From an uncultured Oscillospiraceae bacterium (GTDB lineage Bacteria > Bacillota > Clostridia > Oscillospirales > Oscillospiraceae), in NCBI GenBank assembly GCA_905234855.1, contig CAJOIU010000003.1, positions 1 through 64,000 of the forward strand: a stretch of 64,000 nucleotides of DNA, in the 5' to 3' direction. Under the pieces are notes generated by a model. That model was not told the origin of the DNA. It did not search any database and was given only the letters and a program-made list of their open reading frames with translations. The position numbers were made by a program, and so were the translations under genes. Of this stretch, positions 43,497 to 51,966 are shown piece after piece. Position 1 is the first letter of the stretch. Every line of letters starts with the position of its first letter.

Positions 43497-44407
43497 CAAT
43501 GCGCTCCTCCTATGATCTCCGCAAGATTCGATATGCCGTATTGTTCCATCACGGCGGGCAGATTCTGCACGATATCGCGGCTGGCATACGGCTCCACAAG
43601 ATTGGCCGCGCCCACGCCCACCGCCGTCGCTCCGGCGAGTATCATCTCTAAAACGTCCTCCGCCCGGGACACGCCCCCCATGCCGACGATGGGGATACGC
43701 ACCGCCTCATACACCTGATACACCATCCGCAGCGCCACGGGGAACACCGCGCCGCCGGAGAGCCCGCCCGTGGTATTGGCGAGGATCGGCTTTCGGGTCT
43801 TGAGCCCGATGCGCATACCCAGAAGCGTGTTTATGAGGCTCACGCCGTCTGCCCCCGCCTCCTCGCAGGCAGCGGCCACGGCGGCGATATCCGTCACGTT
43901 CGGCGATAGCTTCATAATGACGGGCTTTGCCGTCACGGCCTTCACCGCCCGGGTCACCTCCGCCGCGAGCTTCGGCTCCGCGCCGAAGCTCATGCCGCCG
44001 CCGTGCACATTCGGGCAGCTGATATTGACCTCCAGCCAGCCGACCTGCGGCTGGGCGTCCAGCATGGCGCAGGTCTCGGCGTATTCCTCCACTGAAAAGC
44101 CGCTGACGTTCGCCATGACGGGCTTGTGAAAGACCTTCGCAAGCGCCGGCAGCTCCTCGGCGATCACCGCCTCCACGCCGGGATTCTGCAGCCCGACGGC
44201 GTTGAGCATCCCGCCGGGACATTCCGCGACGCGGGGCGTGGGATTGCCAAAGCGCGGCTGCCGCGTCGTCCCCTTGAAGGAAAACGTGCCGAGGCAGTTG
44301 ATATCATATAATTCCGCAAACTCCCGTCCGTAGCCGAAGGTGCCGCTGGCGGGGATGACCGGGTTTTCCAGCTCGACGCCGCAGAGCGTCACGCGCGTAT
44401 TTACCAT
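43496..44407 (-). CDS. pyrD: Dihydroorotate dehydrogenase, class 1B catalytic subunit
   Basis: A 303-residue FMN-containing PyrDB, oxidising dihydroorotate to orotate with NAD+ through PyrK. It has NISCPNVHGGG (catalytic Cys region, about 129-139), the FMN-binding VGMGGVSRAEDVLEM (about 246-260), and the N-terminal ASGTFGYGREFAEL typical of class 1B. Overlaps pyrK by 7 bases. Confidence 0.95.
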   Translation of the reverse strand: MVNTRVTLCGVELENPVIPASGTFGYGREFAELYDINCLGTFSFKGTTRQPRFGNPTPRVAECPGGMLNAVGLQNPGVEAVIAEELPALAKVFHKPVMANVSGFSVEEYAETCAMLDAQPQVGWLEVNISCPNVHGGGMSFGAEPKLAAEVTRAVKAVTAKPVIMKLSPNVTDIAAVAAACEEAGADGVSLINTLLGMRIGLKTRKPILANTTGGLSGGAVFPVALRMVYQVYEAVRIPIVGMGGVSRAEDVLEMILAGATAVGVGAANLVEPYASRDIVQNLPAVMEQYGISNLAEIIGGAH

Positions 44408-45135
44408 ACGATCTCCTCCCGCCGGAACACCGGCCCGTCCTTGCAGACACGCTTATGTCCGTTTTTCGTTTGGCAGGTGCAGCCCATGCACGCGCCGAAG
44501 CCGCAGCCCATGCGTTCCTCAAAGCTGTATTGCGCCGGACTTTCGATCACCGCGTCCAGCGCCCGGAGCATCGCCGTAGGTCCGCAGGCAAACACATAAG
44601 AATACGCCCCGACCGCCGGGACGCCGTCGGTCACAAAGCCCGGGATGCCGCAGCTTCCGTCCGCCGTCGTCACAATCACATCCGCGCCGAGGGCGCGGAA
44701 CTCGTCCGACATGAACATCTCCTCCGCCCGGTTGAAGCCGAGGATCACGGCGGGGCGCTTCCCCTTCGCGATGAGCTGCTTCGTCAGCCGATACAGGGGC
44801 GGGATGCCCACGCCACCGCCGACCACGAGGGGACGGTTTCCGCTTTCTGCGGTATCGTAGCCGTTGCCGAGGCCGGTAAGCACATCCAGCCACTTCCCCG
44901 GCTCATACGCCGTGAGCGCCCGCGTCCCCTCGCCCAGAACCTTATAAATCACCGTGACGGCTTCCCCGTCCCAGTCGCAGACGGAGATGGGGCGGCGGAG
45001 GAAAAAGCCGTCGAGCCGGATATCCAGAAACTGCCCCGGCGCGGTGAACGCCCCGGTATCGCCCGCCAGCCGCAGCCGCCAAAGCTCCTGCGCGAGCGGA
45101 GAGTTTTCTATAATAGTATATCTTCCCTGCTTCAT
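44401..45135 (-). CDS. pyrK: Dihydroorotate dehydrogenase electron-transfer subunit
   Basis: A 244-residue PyrK carrying FAD and [2Fe-2S], passing electrons from PyrD to NAD+. It has the FAD-binding LRRPISVCDWDGE (about 46-58), the nucleotide-binding VVGGGVGIPPLYRL (about 105-118), and the 2Fe-2S loop GCGFGACMGCTCQT with a later Cys in RVCKDG. Start 45135 because GGAGG precedes it and it overlaps the pyrC stop (ATGA); an in-frame ATG at 45195 lies inside pyrC. Confidence 0.95.
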   Translation of the reverse strand: MKQGRYTIIENSPLAQELWRLRLAGDTGAFTAPGQFLDIRLDGFFLRRPISVCDWDGEAVTVIYKVLGEGTRALTAYEPGKWLDVLTGLGNGYDTAESGNRPLVVGGGVGIPPLYRLTKQLIAKGKRPAVILGFNRAEEMFMSDEFRALGADVIVTTADGSCGIPGFVTDGVPAVGAYSYVFACGPTAMLRALDAVIESPAQYSFEERMGCGFGACMGCTCQTKNGHKRVCKDGPVFRREEIVW

Positions 45136-46385
45136 AGCGCCTCCAAAAGCCTGTCCTGCCAAACGACTCGCCCGGCGCATACCGTCATGAGGCACCTGCC
45201 GAAAACACGCCGTCCCTCAAAGGGCGTCGCCCGACCCATCGTGAGAAATTCCGCCGGATCGACGGTATAGTCCGCGCCGAGATCGAATACCGTGAAACCC
45301 CCCTCGCCGTCGAGTCCGAAGCGGCGGCGGGGATTATCCGTCAGCAGCCGCACGAGCGCCTCGAAAGGCAGTACGCCGGTTTTGACGAGCTCCGTATACA
45401 GCACGGGAAACGCCGTTTCAAGACCGACGATCCCCATGAGGCTCCCCGCGAGGCCGCGGCCTTTTTCCTCCGCACTGTGGGGGGCGTGGTCGGTGGCGAT
45501 CATATCGACCGTGCCGTCGAGGATGCCCGCTATGAGCGCCTGTCTGTCCGCCTCCGAGCGAATGGGCGGATTCATCTTGAACCGCCCGTCCTCCTGCAGC
45601 ATGGAGTCGTTCAGAACGAGATAATGCGGCGCGGTCTCGCAGGTGATATCCACCCCCCGCGCCTTTGCCCTGCGGATGACCTCCACGCTCTCCGCGCTCG
45701 ATACATGGCAGACGTGATAGGCGCAGCCGCTTTTTTCCGCAAGCCGCGCGTCCCGCTCGATGGGTCCCCACTCGCTCTCGGAGCAGATGCCCCGATGCCC
45801 GTGGGCGCGGGCGTATTCGCCGTCATGGATATAACCGCCGCGCAGGAGGGAATTATCCTCGCAATGGGCGGCGATGAGCTTACCGAGCCTTTTGGCCTTC
45901 CGCATCGCCGTGAGCATCATCTCCGCGCTCTGCACACCGCGGCCGTCGTCGGAAAACGCGCAAACATAGGGCGCCATGGCGTCCAAATCCGCGAGCGCCT
46001 CGCCCTTCTCGCCCTTCGTGATCGCGCCGTATGGCACGACGCGGATCACCGCGTCCCGCTCGATGATCTCCATCTCCTGCCGCAGCGTGTCGAGATCGTC
46101 CGGCACGGGATCGAGGTTCGGCATGGGGCATATGGTCGTATAGCCGCCCCGCGCGGCGGCCATGGAGCCGGTGCGGATCGTCTCCTTATAAGAAAAACCC
46201 GGCTCCCGCAAATGCACATGCACATCTGCGAAACCGGGTAAAATGCAAATATCACGCCCGTCAGCGACGGAAGCGGGGGGAACCTCCCCGCAGGAAAGGC
46301 TGAGCCGCCCTCCCGATACGAGCGCATCCGAGCGGACAAAGACACCGTTTCGGAAAACCTGCGCGTTTTTGAACAAAATATCCAT
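45132..46385 (-). CDS. pyrC: Dihydroorotase
   Basis: A 417-residue amidohydrolase that cyclises N-carbamoylaspartate to dihydroorotate. The metal site is complete: DVHVHLREPG (about 54-63), CHVSS and TDHAPHS (about 299-305), plus the carboxylated-Lys position downstream of the first His pair. ATG 46385 follows AAGGGGGACGG. It is the first gene of pyrC-K-D-F-E-B-I. carAB and pyrR are not in this operon, and the leader (about 20 bases) is too short for a PyrR attenuator. Confidence 0.94.
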   Translation of the reverse strand: MDILFKNAQVFRNGVFVRSDALVSGGRLSLSCGEVPPASVADGRDICILPGFADVHVHLREPGFSYKETIRTGSMAAARGGYTTICPMPNLDPVPDDLDTLRQEMEIIERDAVIRVVPYGAITKGEKGEALADLDAMAPYVCAFSDDGRGVQSAEMMLTAMRKAKRLGKLIAAHCEDNSLLRGGYIHDGEYARAHGHRGICSESEWGPIERDARLAEKSGCAYHVCHVSSAESVEVIRRAKARGVDITCETAPHYLVLNDSMLQEDGRFKMNPPIRSEADRQALIAGILDGTVDMIATDHAPHSAEEKGRGLAGSLMGIVGLETAFPVLYTELVKTGVLPFEALVRLLTDNPRRRFGLDGEGGFTVFDLGADYTVDPAEFLTMGRATPFEGRRVFGRCLMTVCAGRVVWQDRLLEAL

Positions 46386-46411
46386 GCTCCGTCCCCCTTG
46401 CTTTTCAAGTT

Positions 46412-46441
46412 ATGTTAGCATATCCCGCTGGAAATCGTCAA
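46412..46441 (-). promoter_or_regulatory. pyr operon promoter
   Basis: On the minus strand: TTGACG (46436-46441), 18 bases, TAACAT (46412-46417) with an extended TG one base before the -10 box. Transcription would begin about 20 bases before pyrC. Confidence 0.6.
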
Positions 46442-46466
46442 GATAACAAAGGTGACAAATCGTCGG

Positions 46467-46495
46467 TTGACAGGTCGGGCGGGGTCGTATATAGT
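46467..46495 (+). promoter_or_regulatory. Promoter of the HAD gene, leaderless
   Basis: TTGACA (46467-46472), 17 bases, TATAGT (46490-46495). The expected start (7 bases past the -10 box) is the A of ATG 46502, and no Shine-Dalgarno exists, so a leaderless transcript is predicted. Confidence 0.75.
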
Positions 46496-46501
46496 TGCCA
46501 T

Positions 46502-47047
46502 ATGAACGTATATGATTTTGACAAAACCATCTATCCTACAGACAGTACGGCGCAGTTTTATCTATGGTGCCTGCGCCGGTATCCCGCCTGCCGCCGCACC
46601 CTAGGCTGGACGGCTTGGGCGTTTTTCTGCATGGGCACCCGGCTCAAAACCAAAACCCGGAGCAAGGAGATCTTCTATCGCTTCCTGCGCCACGTCCCGG
46701 CGGACGCGCCTCTGCTCTTCTGGCAGGAGCATATCCGATACATACAGCCGTGGTATTATGAGCAGCGGCGGCCGGACGATCTCATCATCTCCGCCTCGCC
46801 GGAATTTCTGCTGGCGCCGGCCGCGCAGATGCTGGAGTTCGCCCTCATCGCCTCGCCCGTGGAACAGGCTACGGGGAAATACATGGGCGAAAACTGCCAC
46901 GGCGCGGAAAAGCCCCGCCGCTTCCGCGAAATCTACGGCGAAACGCCTGTGGACGGCTTCTGGTCGGATTCCCGCTCCGACGCGCCCATGGCGGCCATGG
47001 CCGCCCATGCCCATCTCGTTCGGAAGGGCGTCCCGGAGGATTGGTGA
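46502..47047 (+). CDS. HAD-IB phosphatase-like protein
   Basis: A 181-residue HAD-superfamily subfamily IB protein (phosphoserine-phosphatase-like). Motif I is VYDFDKTIYPTD (residues 3-14; nucleophile Asp5, acid Asp7), motif II is IISASPEFL (about 95-103), motif III Lys and motif IV Asp-Ser-x-x-D (FWSDSRSDAPM) follow at the end. Cap region with aromatic residues. Substrate unknown; resembles phosphatases of nucleotide/amino-acid metabolism. It lies divergently from pyrC and next to xpt, which suggests nucleotide metabolism, only by position. Confidence 0.85.
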   Translation: MNVYDFDKTIYPTDSTAQFYLWCLRRYPACRRTLGWTAWAFFCMGTRLKTKTRSKEIFYRFLRHVPADAPLLFWQEHIRYIQPWYYEQRRPDDLIISASPEFLLAPAAQMLEFALIASPVEQATGKYMGENCHGAEKPRRFREIYGETPVDGFWSDSRSDAPMAAMAAHAHLVRKGVPEDW

Positions 47048-47112
47048 CGGGTATTGTGGATTTTGCTCATAAACAAATCCCAAATGTCGCAAAAATCTGA
47101 AAAATGCCACTA

Positions 47113-47141
47113 TTGCCATTGCTCCCGCCATCGTGTAAAAT
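47113..47141 (+). promoter_or_regulatory. xpt promoter
   Basis: TTGCCA (47113-47118), 17 bases, TAAAAT (47136-47141). Confidence 0.75.
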
Positions 47142-47149
47142 CAAATTAA

Positions 47150-47168
47150 CAGATTTGTAAAAAATCTG
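47150..47168 (+). promoter_or_regulatory. Inverted repeat in the xpt leader
   Basis: CAGATTT (47150-47156) and AAATCTG (47162-47168) around GTAAA form a 7-bp AT-rich palindrome just past the expected transcription start; a possible operator. A purine riboswitch aptamer is not recognisable here. Confidence 0.4.
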
Positions 47169-47197
47169 GGAACCCTATGAGGTCGGAGGTGCGAGCC

Positions 47198-47773
47198 ATG
47201 CGTCTGCTGGAAGAGCGAATCCTGAAAGACGGCAAGGTGCGCCCGGGCGGCATCCTCAAGGTGGACGGATTTTTGAACCACCAGATGGATGTGAATCTCT
47301 TTATGGATCTCGCCAAGCAATGGCACGACGCCTTTGCCGGCGATAACGTCAATAAAATCCTCACCATCGAGGCATCCGGTATCGGTCTCGCGTGCATCGC
47401 GGGGCTTGTGTTCGGATGCCCCGTTGTCTTTGCCAAGAAAAGCAAAACCAAAAACATCGACGGCTCCCTTTACCGCACCCGCGTGGAGAGCTTCACCCAC
47501 GGAAACGTCTATGACGTGATCGTCTCCCGCGACTACCTCCTGCCCACCGACCGCGTTCTGCTCATCGACGATTTTCTCGCGAACGGCGCGGCTCTTGAAG
47601 GGCTCTGCGACCTCGTGGAGCAGGCGGGCGCGACCATCGTCGGCGCGGGCATTGCCGTGGAAAAGAGCTTCCAGCCCGGTGGAGCCCGGCTGCGGGAGCG
47701 CGGCCTGCGCATTGAGTCGCTGGCGCGCGTCAAGGCCATGTATGACGACGGAACACTGGAGTTCGACGACTGA
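47198..47773 (+). CDS. xpt: Xanthine phosphoribosyltransferase
   Basis: A 191-residue Xpt that makes XMP from xanthine and PRPP (purine salvage). The PRPP-binding motif VLLIDDFLANGAAL (about 123-136) matches the family signature VLIIDDFLANG, and the N-terminus MRLLEERILKDG is typical. The start 47198 is chosen for GGAGGTGCGAGCC upstream; the longer frame starts within the leader. It sits before the nucleoside importer and so fits a purine-salvage block. Confidence 0.95.
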   Translation: MRLLEERILKDGKVRPGGILKVDGFLNHQMDVNLFMDLAKQWHDAFAGDNVNKILTIEASGIGLACIAGLVFGCPVVFAKKSKTKNIDGSLYRTRVESFTHGNVYDVIVSRDYLLPTDRVLLIDDFLANGAALEGLCDLVEQAGATIVGAGIAVEKSFQPGGARLRERGLRIESLARVKAMYDDGTLEFDD

Positions 47774-47848
47774 TCCTGTTGTCCCAAGCGGCGCGTGCCG
47801 CTTACTCATAAACAACTCTGTCAAATTTTTTTAGGAGGAAATTACAGA

Positions 47849-49174
47849 ATGAAGAAGATCCTTGCCCTGCTTCTTGCCCTGTGCATGGTCTTTGCTCTGT
47901 GCGCCTGCAGCAGCACCAACACCGCTGCTCCCGCCGCTGAGGAAGCCCCTGCCGCCGAGGAAGCCGCTCCCGCTGCCGAAGAAGCTCCCGCCGCTGAGGC
48001 TGAAGAGCCCGCGGAAGAGCCCGCCGAGTCCGCCGCCGACGTGAAGATCGGTCTGATCTGCGTCCACGACGAGACCATCGGCTACGATCAGGCTCACATC
48101 GACGGCTTCAAGACCGCCGCCGCCGAGCTTGGCCTGACCGAGGACAACTACACCATCAAAACCAACATCCCCGAGGGTCCCGAGTGCTATGACGCCTGCG
48201 TCGACCTCGCCGAGGCCGGCTGCTCCCTCATCATCACCGACTCCTTCGGCCATGCCACCTATGCCCAGCAGGCAGCCATCGAGTATCCCGAGGTGGAGTT
48301 CATCTCCATGACCGGCAACAACGCTCTTGCGAGCGGCCTTGCGAACCTGCACAACATGTTCCCCCACACCTATGAGTCCCGCTTTGTCTCCGGCGTCGTC
48401 GCCGGCATGAAGCTGCAGGAGCTCATCGATAACGGCGAGCTTTCCGACGCCAACTATGACGCGGACGGCAAGATCAAGATCGGCTACGTCGGCGCCTTCC
48501 CCTATGCGGAGGTCATCTCCGGCTATACCGCCTTCTATCTGGGCATCCAGTACATCGTCGGCGATGTGATCGCCATGGACGTTACCTTCACGAACTCTTG
48601 GGCTGACGCTGCCGCCGAGCAGCAGGCCGGCAAGGCTCTCATCGACAGCGGCTGCGTCATCATCAGCCAGCACGCCGACTCTCAGGGCATGCCCACCACC
48701 GCGCAGGCCGAGTGGGAGAAGGGTACCGTCTGCTATGCCGTCGGCTACAACGTTGATATGCTGAACGTGTCCCCCGACGCCTGCCTGACCTCCGCCCAGA
48801 ACAACTGGTCCGCCTTCTATGGCTATGCCTTCAACTGCATCCTGAACGGCGAGGCCATCCCCACCGACTTCTCCATCGGCTATGCCGATAACGGCGTTAT
48901 GATCTCCGAGCTCGGCGCTTCCTGCGCTGAGGGCACCGCCGAGAAGGTCGCCGAGGTCGAGGCCGCTATCGCGGACGGCTCTCTGCAGATCTTCGACACC
49001 GCCAACTACACCGTTGACGGCGAGACCCCCACTTCCCTGCTGGTTGACATCGACGGCGACTTCGTCGGCGACGAGGGCTACGAGGCCATCGAGGACGGCA
49101 TCTTCTATGAGTCCAAGATCATCTCCGCCCCGTACTTCTCCTTCAACATTGACGGCATCACGCTGCTCAACTGA
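47849..49174 (+). CDS. BMP-family nucleoside-binding lipoprotein of an ABC importer
   Basis: A 441-residue BMP/Med-type substrate-binding lipoprotein, which captures (purine) nucleosides outside the membrane. Signal peptide with lipobox ALCACSS (Cys about 22), then an Ala/Glu-rich linker (about 25-65) and a periplasmic-binding fold opening VKIGLICVHDETIGYDQAH and containing GYVGAFPYAEVISGYTAFYLG. The middle region FYGYAFNCILNGE is typical of BMP proteins. AGGAGGAA precedes ATG 47849. Followed by a terminator and then the ABC genes, so binding protein is probably made in excess. Confidence 0.93.
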   Translation: MKKILALLLALCMVFALCACSSTNTAAPAAEEAPAAEEAAPAAEEAPAAEAEEPAEEPAESAADVKIGLICVHDETIGYDQAHIDGFKTAAAELGLTEDNYTIKTNIPEGPECYDACVDLAEAGCSLIITDSFGHATYAQQAAIEYPEVEFISMTGNNALASGLANLHNMFPHTYESRFVSGVVAGMKLQELIDNGELSDANYDADGKIKIGYVGAFPYAEVISGYTAFYLGIQYIVGDVIAMDVTFTNSWADAAAEQQAGKALIDSGCVIISQHADSQGMPTTAQAEWEKGTVCYAVGYNVDMLNVSPDACLTSAQNNWSAFYGYAFNCILNGEAIPTDFSIGYADNGVMISELGASCAEGTAEKVAEVEAAIADGSLQIFDTANYTVDGETPTSLLVDIDGDFVGDEGYEAIEDGIFYESKIISAPYFSFNIDGITLLN

Positions 49175-49190
49175 TCCCTGCTCTTTTTCG

Positions 49191-49218
49191 GGAGCCGCGA
49201 AAGCGGCTCCTTTTTTTT
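49191..49218 (+). terminator. Terminator after the binding-protein gene
   Basis: GGAGCCGC (49191-49198), GAAA loop, GCGGCTCC (49203-49210), then eight Ts. Confidence 0.9.
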
Positions 49219-49234
49219 GTTTCCGAATTGTTTT

Positions 49235-49263
49235 TTTACAGGAAATGTATCTTATGTTACAAT
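49235..49263 (+). promoter_or_regulatory. Promoter of the ABC importer genes
   Basis: TTTACA (49235-49240), 17 bases, TACAAT (49258-49263); located after the terminator, so the membrane parts can be transcribed separately. Confidence 0.65.
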
Positions 49264-49312
49264 AAAGTGTAAAAATGCAGTCTAACTCTCAAGCTACAAA
49301 GGGGTGATCCAC

Positions 49313-50866
49313 TTGGCAGAGGAATACGCCATCCGGATGGTCAACATCACCAAAGCCTTCGGCACCAAGGTCATTGCGAACAACAAGGTCCATCTGGATC
49401 TCAAGAAGGGCGAGATCCTGTCTCTGCTCGGCGAGAACGGAAGCGGTAAAACGACGCTCATGAATATGCTCTCCGGCATCTATTTCCCGGACAGCGGCCA
49501 GATCTTCGTGGACGGGCAGGAGGTCACCATCGCCTCCCCGCACGACGCTTTCGAGCTGGGCATCGGCATGGTACATCAGCACTTCAAGCTGGTAGACGTT
49601 CTCACCGCGGCAGAAAATATCGAGCTGGGACTTCCCGGCAAGGCCGTGGTGGATCGGAAGGCCATCGCCGCCAAGATCAAGGAGATCTGCGACCGCTACG
49701 GCTTCATCGTCGACCCGGCCAAAAAGGTCTATGATATGTCCGTTTCCGAAAAGCAGACGCTGGAGATCGTCAAAACCCTCTATCGCGGCGCGAACGTTCT
49801 GATCCTCGACGAACCCACCGCCGTGCTGACGCCGCAGGAAACGGAGCGCCTGTTCACCGTCATGCGGAACATGAAGGCCGACGGAAAGAGCATTATCATC
49901 ATCACGCATAAGCTGCACGAGGTCTTGGAGATCTCCGACCGCGTGGCTGTCCTCCGCAAGGGCGAATACATCGGCGATATGCTCACCGCCGACGCCGACG
50001 CGCAGAAGCTCACCGACATGATGGTCGGACGGGCCGTGGCGCTCAACATCGAGCGCGCCGAGCCGAAGGATCTCGTGGAGCGCCTGCGCATCCGGCATCT
50101 CACCGTGAAGGACGCCGACGGGATCACCCGTCTCGACGATATCAACCTCGACGTGAACGGCGGCGAGATCCTCGGTATCGCGGGCATCTCCGGCTGCGGC
50201 CAGAAGGAGCTGCTGGAGGCCATCGCCGGACTGCAGCCCACGGAAGAGGGCTCCAGCATCCTCTATTTCCCCGAGGGACAGGAGGAAGGCGAGGAGCTGA
50301 TCGGACAGAACCCCCGCACGATCTCCGATATGGGCGTGAAGCTCGCTTTCGTGCCGGAGGATCGCCTCGGCATGGGGCTCGTGGGCAGCATGGATCTGAC
50401 GGACAACATGATGCTCAAGCGCTATCGCGAGGGCAGAGGCATCTTCGCCGACCGCAAGCCGCCCCATAAGCTGGCGGAGGATGTGGTCGCCGCCCTCGAA
50501 GTCGTAACGCCCAGCATCGAAACCCCGGTGCGCCGCCTTTCCGGCGGCAACGTACAGAAGGTGCTGGTAGGCCGTGAGATCGCCATGTCCCCCGCCGTGC
50601 TGATGAGCGCCTACGCCGTCCGCGGCCTTGATATCAACACCTCCTATACCATCTACCGCCTGCTGAACGAGCAGAAGAAGAAGGGCGTCGCCGTCATCTA
50701 TGTCGGCGAGGATCTTGACGTACTGCTGGAGCTGTGCGACCGCATCGCCGTTTTATGCGGCGGCAGGCTCAACGACATCGTAGACGGCCGCACCGCCACC
50801 AAGGAGGAGGTCGGTTACCTCATGACATACCTCAAATCCCCGGAGGAAAAGGAGGGGCAGGCATGA
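49313..50866 (+). CDS. ABC nucleoside importer, double ATPase subunit (NupA-like)
   Basis: A 517-residue protein with two fused ABC ATPase domains, as in NupA/RbsA. Domain 1 has Walker A GENGSGKTTL (about 43-52), the signature in MSVSEKQTLEI and Walker B VLILDEPTAVL. Domain 2 has the degenerate P-loop GISGCGQKELLE, signature RLSGGNVQKV and Walker B AVLMSAYAVRGLD, where the usual Glu is absent, as is normal for the second domain. The start is TTG 49313, preceded by AAGGGGTGATC at good spacing; a GTG at 49304 is in frame. Couples to the permease by ATGA. Confidence 0.9.
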   Translation: MAEEYAIRMVNITKAFGTKVIANNKVHLDLKKGEILSLLGENGSGKTTLMNMLSGIYFPDSGQIFVDGQEVTIASPHDAFELGIGMVHQHFKLVDVLTAAENIELGLPGKAVVDRKAIAAKIKEICDRYGFIVDPAKKVYDMSVSEKQTLEIVKTLYRGANVLILDEPTAVLTPQETERLFTVMRNMKADGKSIIIITHKLHEVLEISDRVAVLRKGEYIGDMLTADADAQKLTDMMVGRAVALNIERAEPKDLVERLRIRHLTVKDADGITRLDDINLDVNGGEILGIAGISGCGQKELLEAIAGLQPTEEGSSILYFPEGQEEGEELIGQNPRTISDMGVKLAFVPEDRLGMGLVGSMDLTDNMMLKRYREGRGIFADRKPPHKLAEDVVAALEVVTPSIETPVRRLSGGNVQKVLVGREIAMSPAVLMSAYAVRGLDINTSYTIYRLLNEQKKKGVAVIYVGEDLDVLLELCDRIAVLCGGRLNDIVDGRTATKEEVGYLMTYLKSPEEKEGQA

Positions 50867-51951
50867 ACCATTCCCATGAACCCTTGATCCATATCGCCAA
50901 GCGCGACGGCATCGTATGGTGGAAGAGCTGGCTGATCCGTCTGACCGGCGTCGTGCTGGCGCTCATCGTCAGCGCCCTGTTCATCTACGGCATCTCGAAG
51001 CTCGATCCCCTGAAGGTCTACGGAGCCATGTGGGACGGCGCCTTCGGCACCTCCAAGCGTGCATGGGTCACCATCCGCGACACGATGATGCTGCTGTGCA
51101 TTGGCATCGGCCTTGCCCCCGCCTTCATGATGCGCTTCTGGAACATCGGCGCGGAGGGGCAGATCCTCGTGGGCGGCTGCGCTACTGCCGCCGTCATGAT
51201 CTATTGCGGCAACGCCATGCCCACATGGATCATGCTCGTCATCATGTTTGCCGCGAGCTGCGTCTCCGGCGCCATCTGGGGTCTGATCCCGGCCATCTTC
51301 AAGGCTCATTGGAACACGAACGAGACGCTGTTCACCCTCATGATGAACTATATCGCGATCCAGCTCACAAACTTCCTCGTTTCCAAATGGGAGAGCCCTC
51401 CCGGCTCCAACGCCGTCGGCGTCATAAACCTCAACACCCAGTCCGGCTGGTTCCCCTCCATTCTCGGCCAGCAATACCTTCTCAATGTGCTGATCGTGCT
51501 GGCGCTGGCCGTCGTCATGTTCATCTATCTGCGCAGCTCCAAGCAGGGCTACGAGATCGCCGTCGTGGGCGAGAGCGAGAACACCGCCCGCTACGCGGGC
51601 ATCTCCGTCAAGAAGGTCATTATCCGCACCATGGCCATCTCCGGCGCCATTTGCGGCGTGGCGGGCTTCGTGAACGTAGCCGGCGCGGCTCATACCATCT
51701 CCACCGAGGTCGCCGGCGGCCGCGGCTTTACCGCTATCATCGTGGCGTGGCTCGCGAAATTCAACACCTTCGTCATGATCCTCATTGCCGCCCTCATCAT
51801 CTTCCTGCAGAAGGGCGCCATCCAGATCGCCTCCCAGTTCAACCTCAACGACTACGCCTCCAATGTGGTCACCGGCATCATCCTCTTCTTCATTCTGGGC
51901 AGCGAGTTCTTCATAAACTACGAGATCCGCTTCCGCGGCGGCAAGAGCTGA
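50863..51951 (+). CDS. ABC nucleoside importer, permease 1
   Basis: A 362-residue integral membrane subunit of the BMP-type nucleoside importer (NupP-like). It has about nine membrane helices with the conserved RFWNIGAEGQILVGG and RGFTAIIVAWLAKFN (EAA-like coupling region). ATG 50863 overlaps the ATPase stop in an ATGA and follows GGAGGGGCAG. Confidence 0.9.
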   Translation: MNHSHEPLIHIAKRDGIVWWKSWLIRLTGVVLALIVSALFIYGISKLDPLKVYGAMWDGAFGTSKRAWVTIRDTMMLLCIGIGLAPAFMMRFWNIGAEGQILVGGCATAAVMIYCGNAMPTWIMLVIMFAASCVSGAIWGLIPAIFKAHWNTNETLFTLMMNYIAIQLTNFLVSKWESPPGSNAVGVINLNTQSGWFPSILGQQYLLNVLIVLALAVVMFIYLRSSKQGYEIAVVGESENTARYAGISVKKVIIRTMAISGAICGVAGFVNVAGAAHTISTEVAGGRGFTAIIVAWLAKFNTFVMILIAALIIFLQKGAIQIASQFNLNDYASNVVTGIILFFILGSEFFINYEIRFRGGKS

Positions 51952-51966
51952 AAGGAGACGCGCGTC

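Noticed and set aside
46386-46412. PyrR attenuator in front of the pyr operon
   Set aside because: The leader is about 20 bases, too short for PyrR-binding and terminator/antiterminator structures.
47048-47197. Purine riboswitch upstream of xpt
   Set aside because: The aptamer consensus (UAUA...GGAUAUGG...) is not visible; only a short inverted repeat is.
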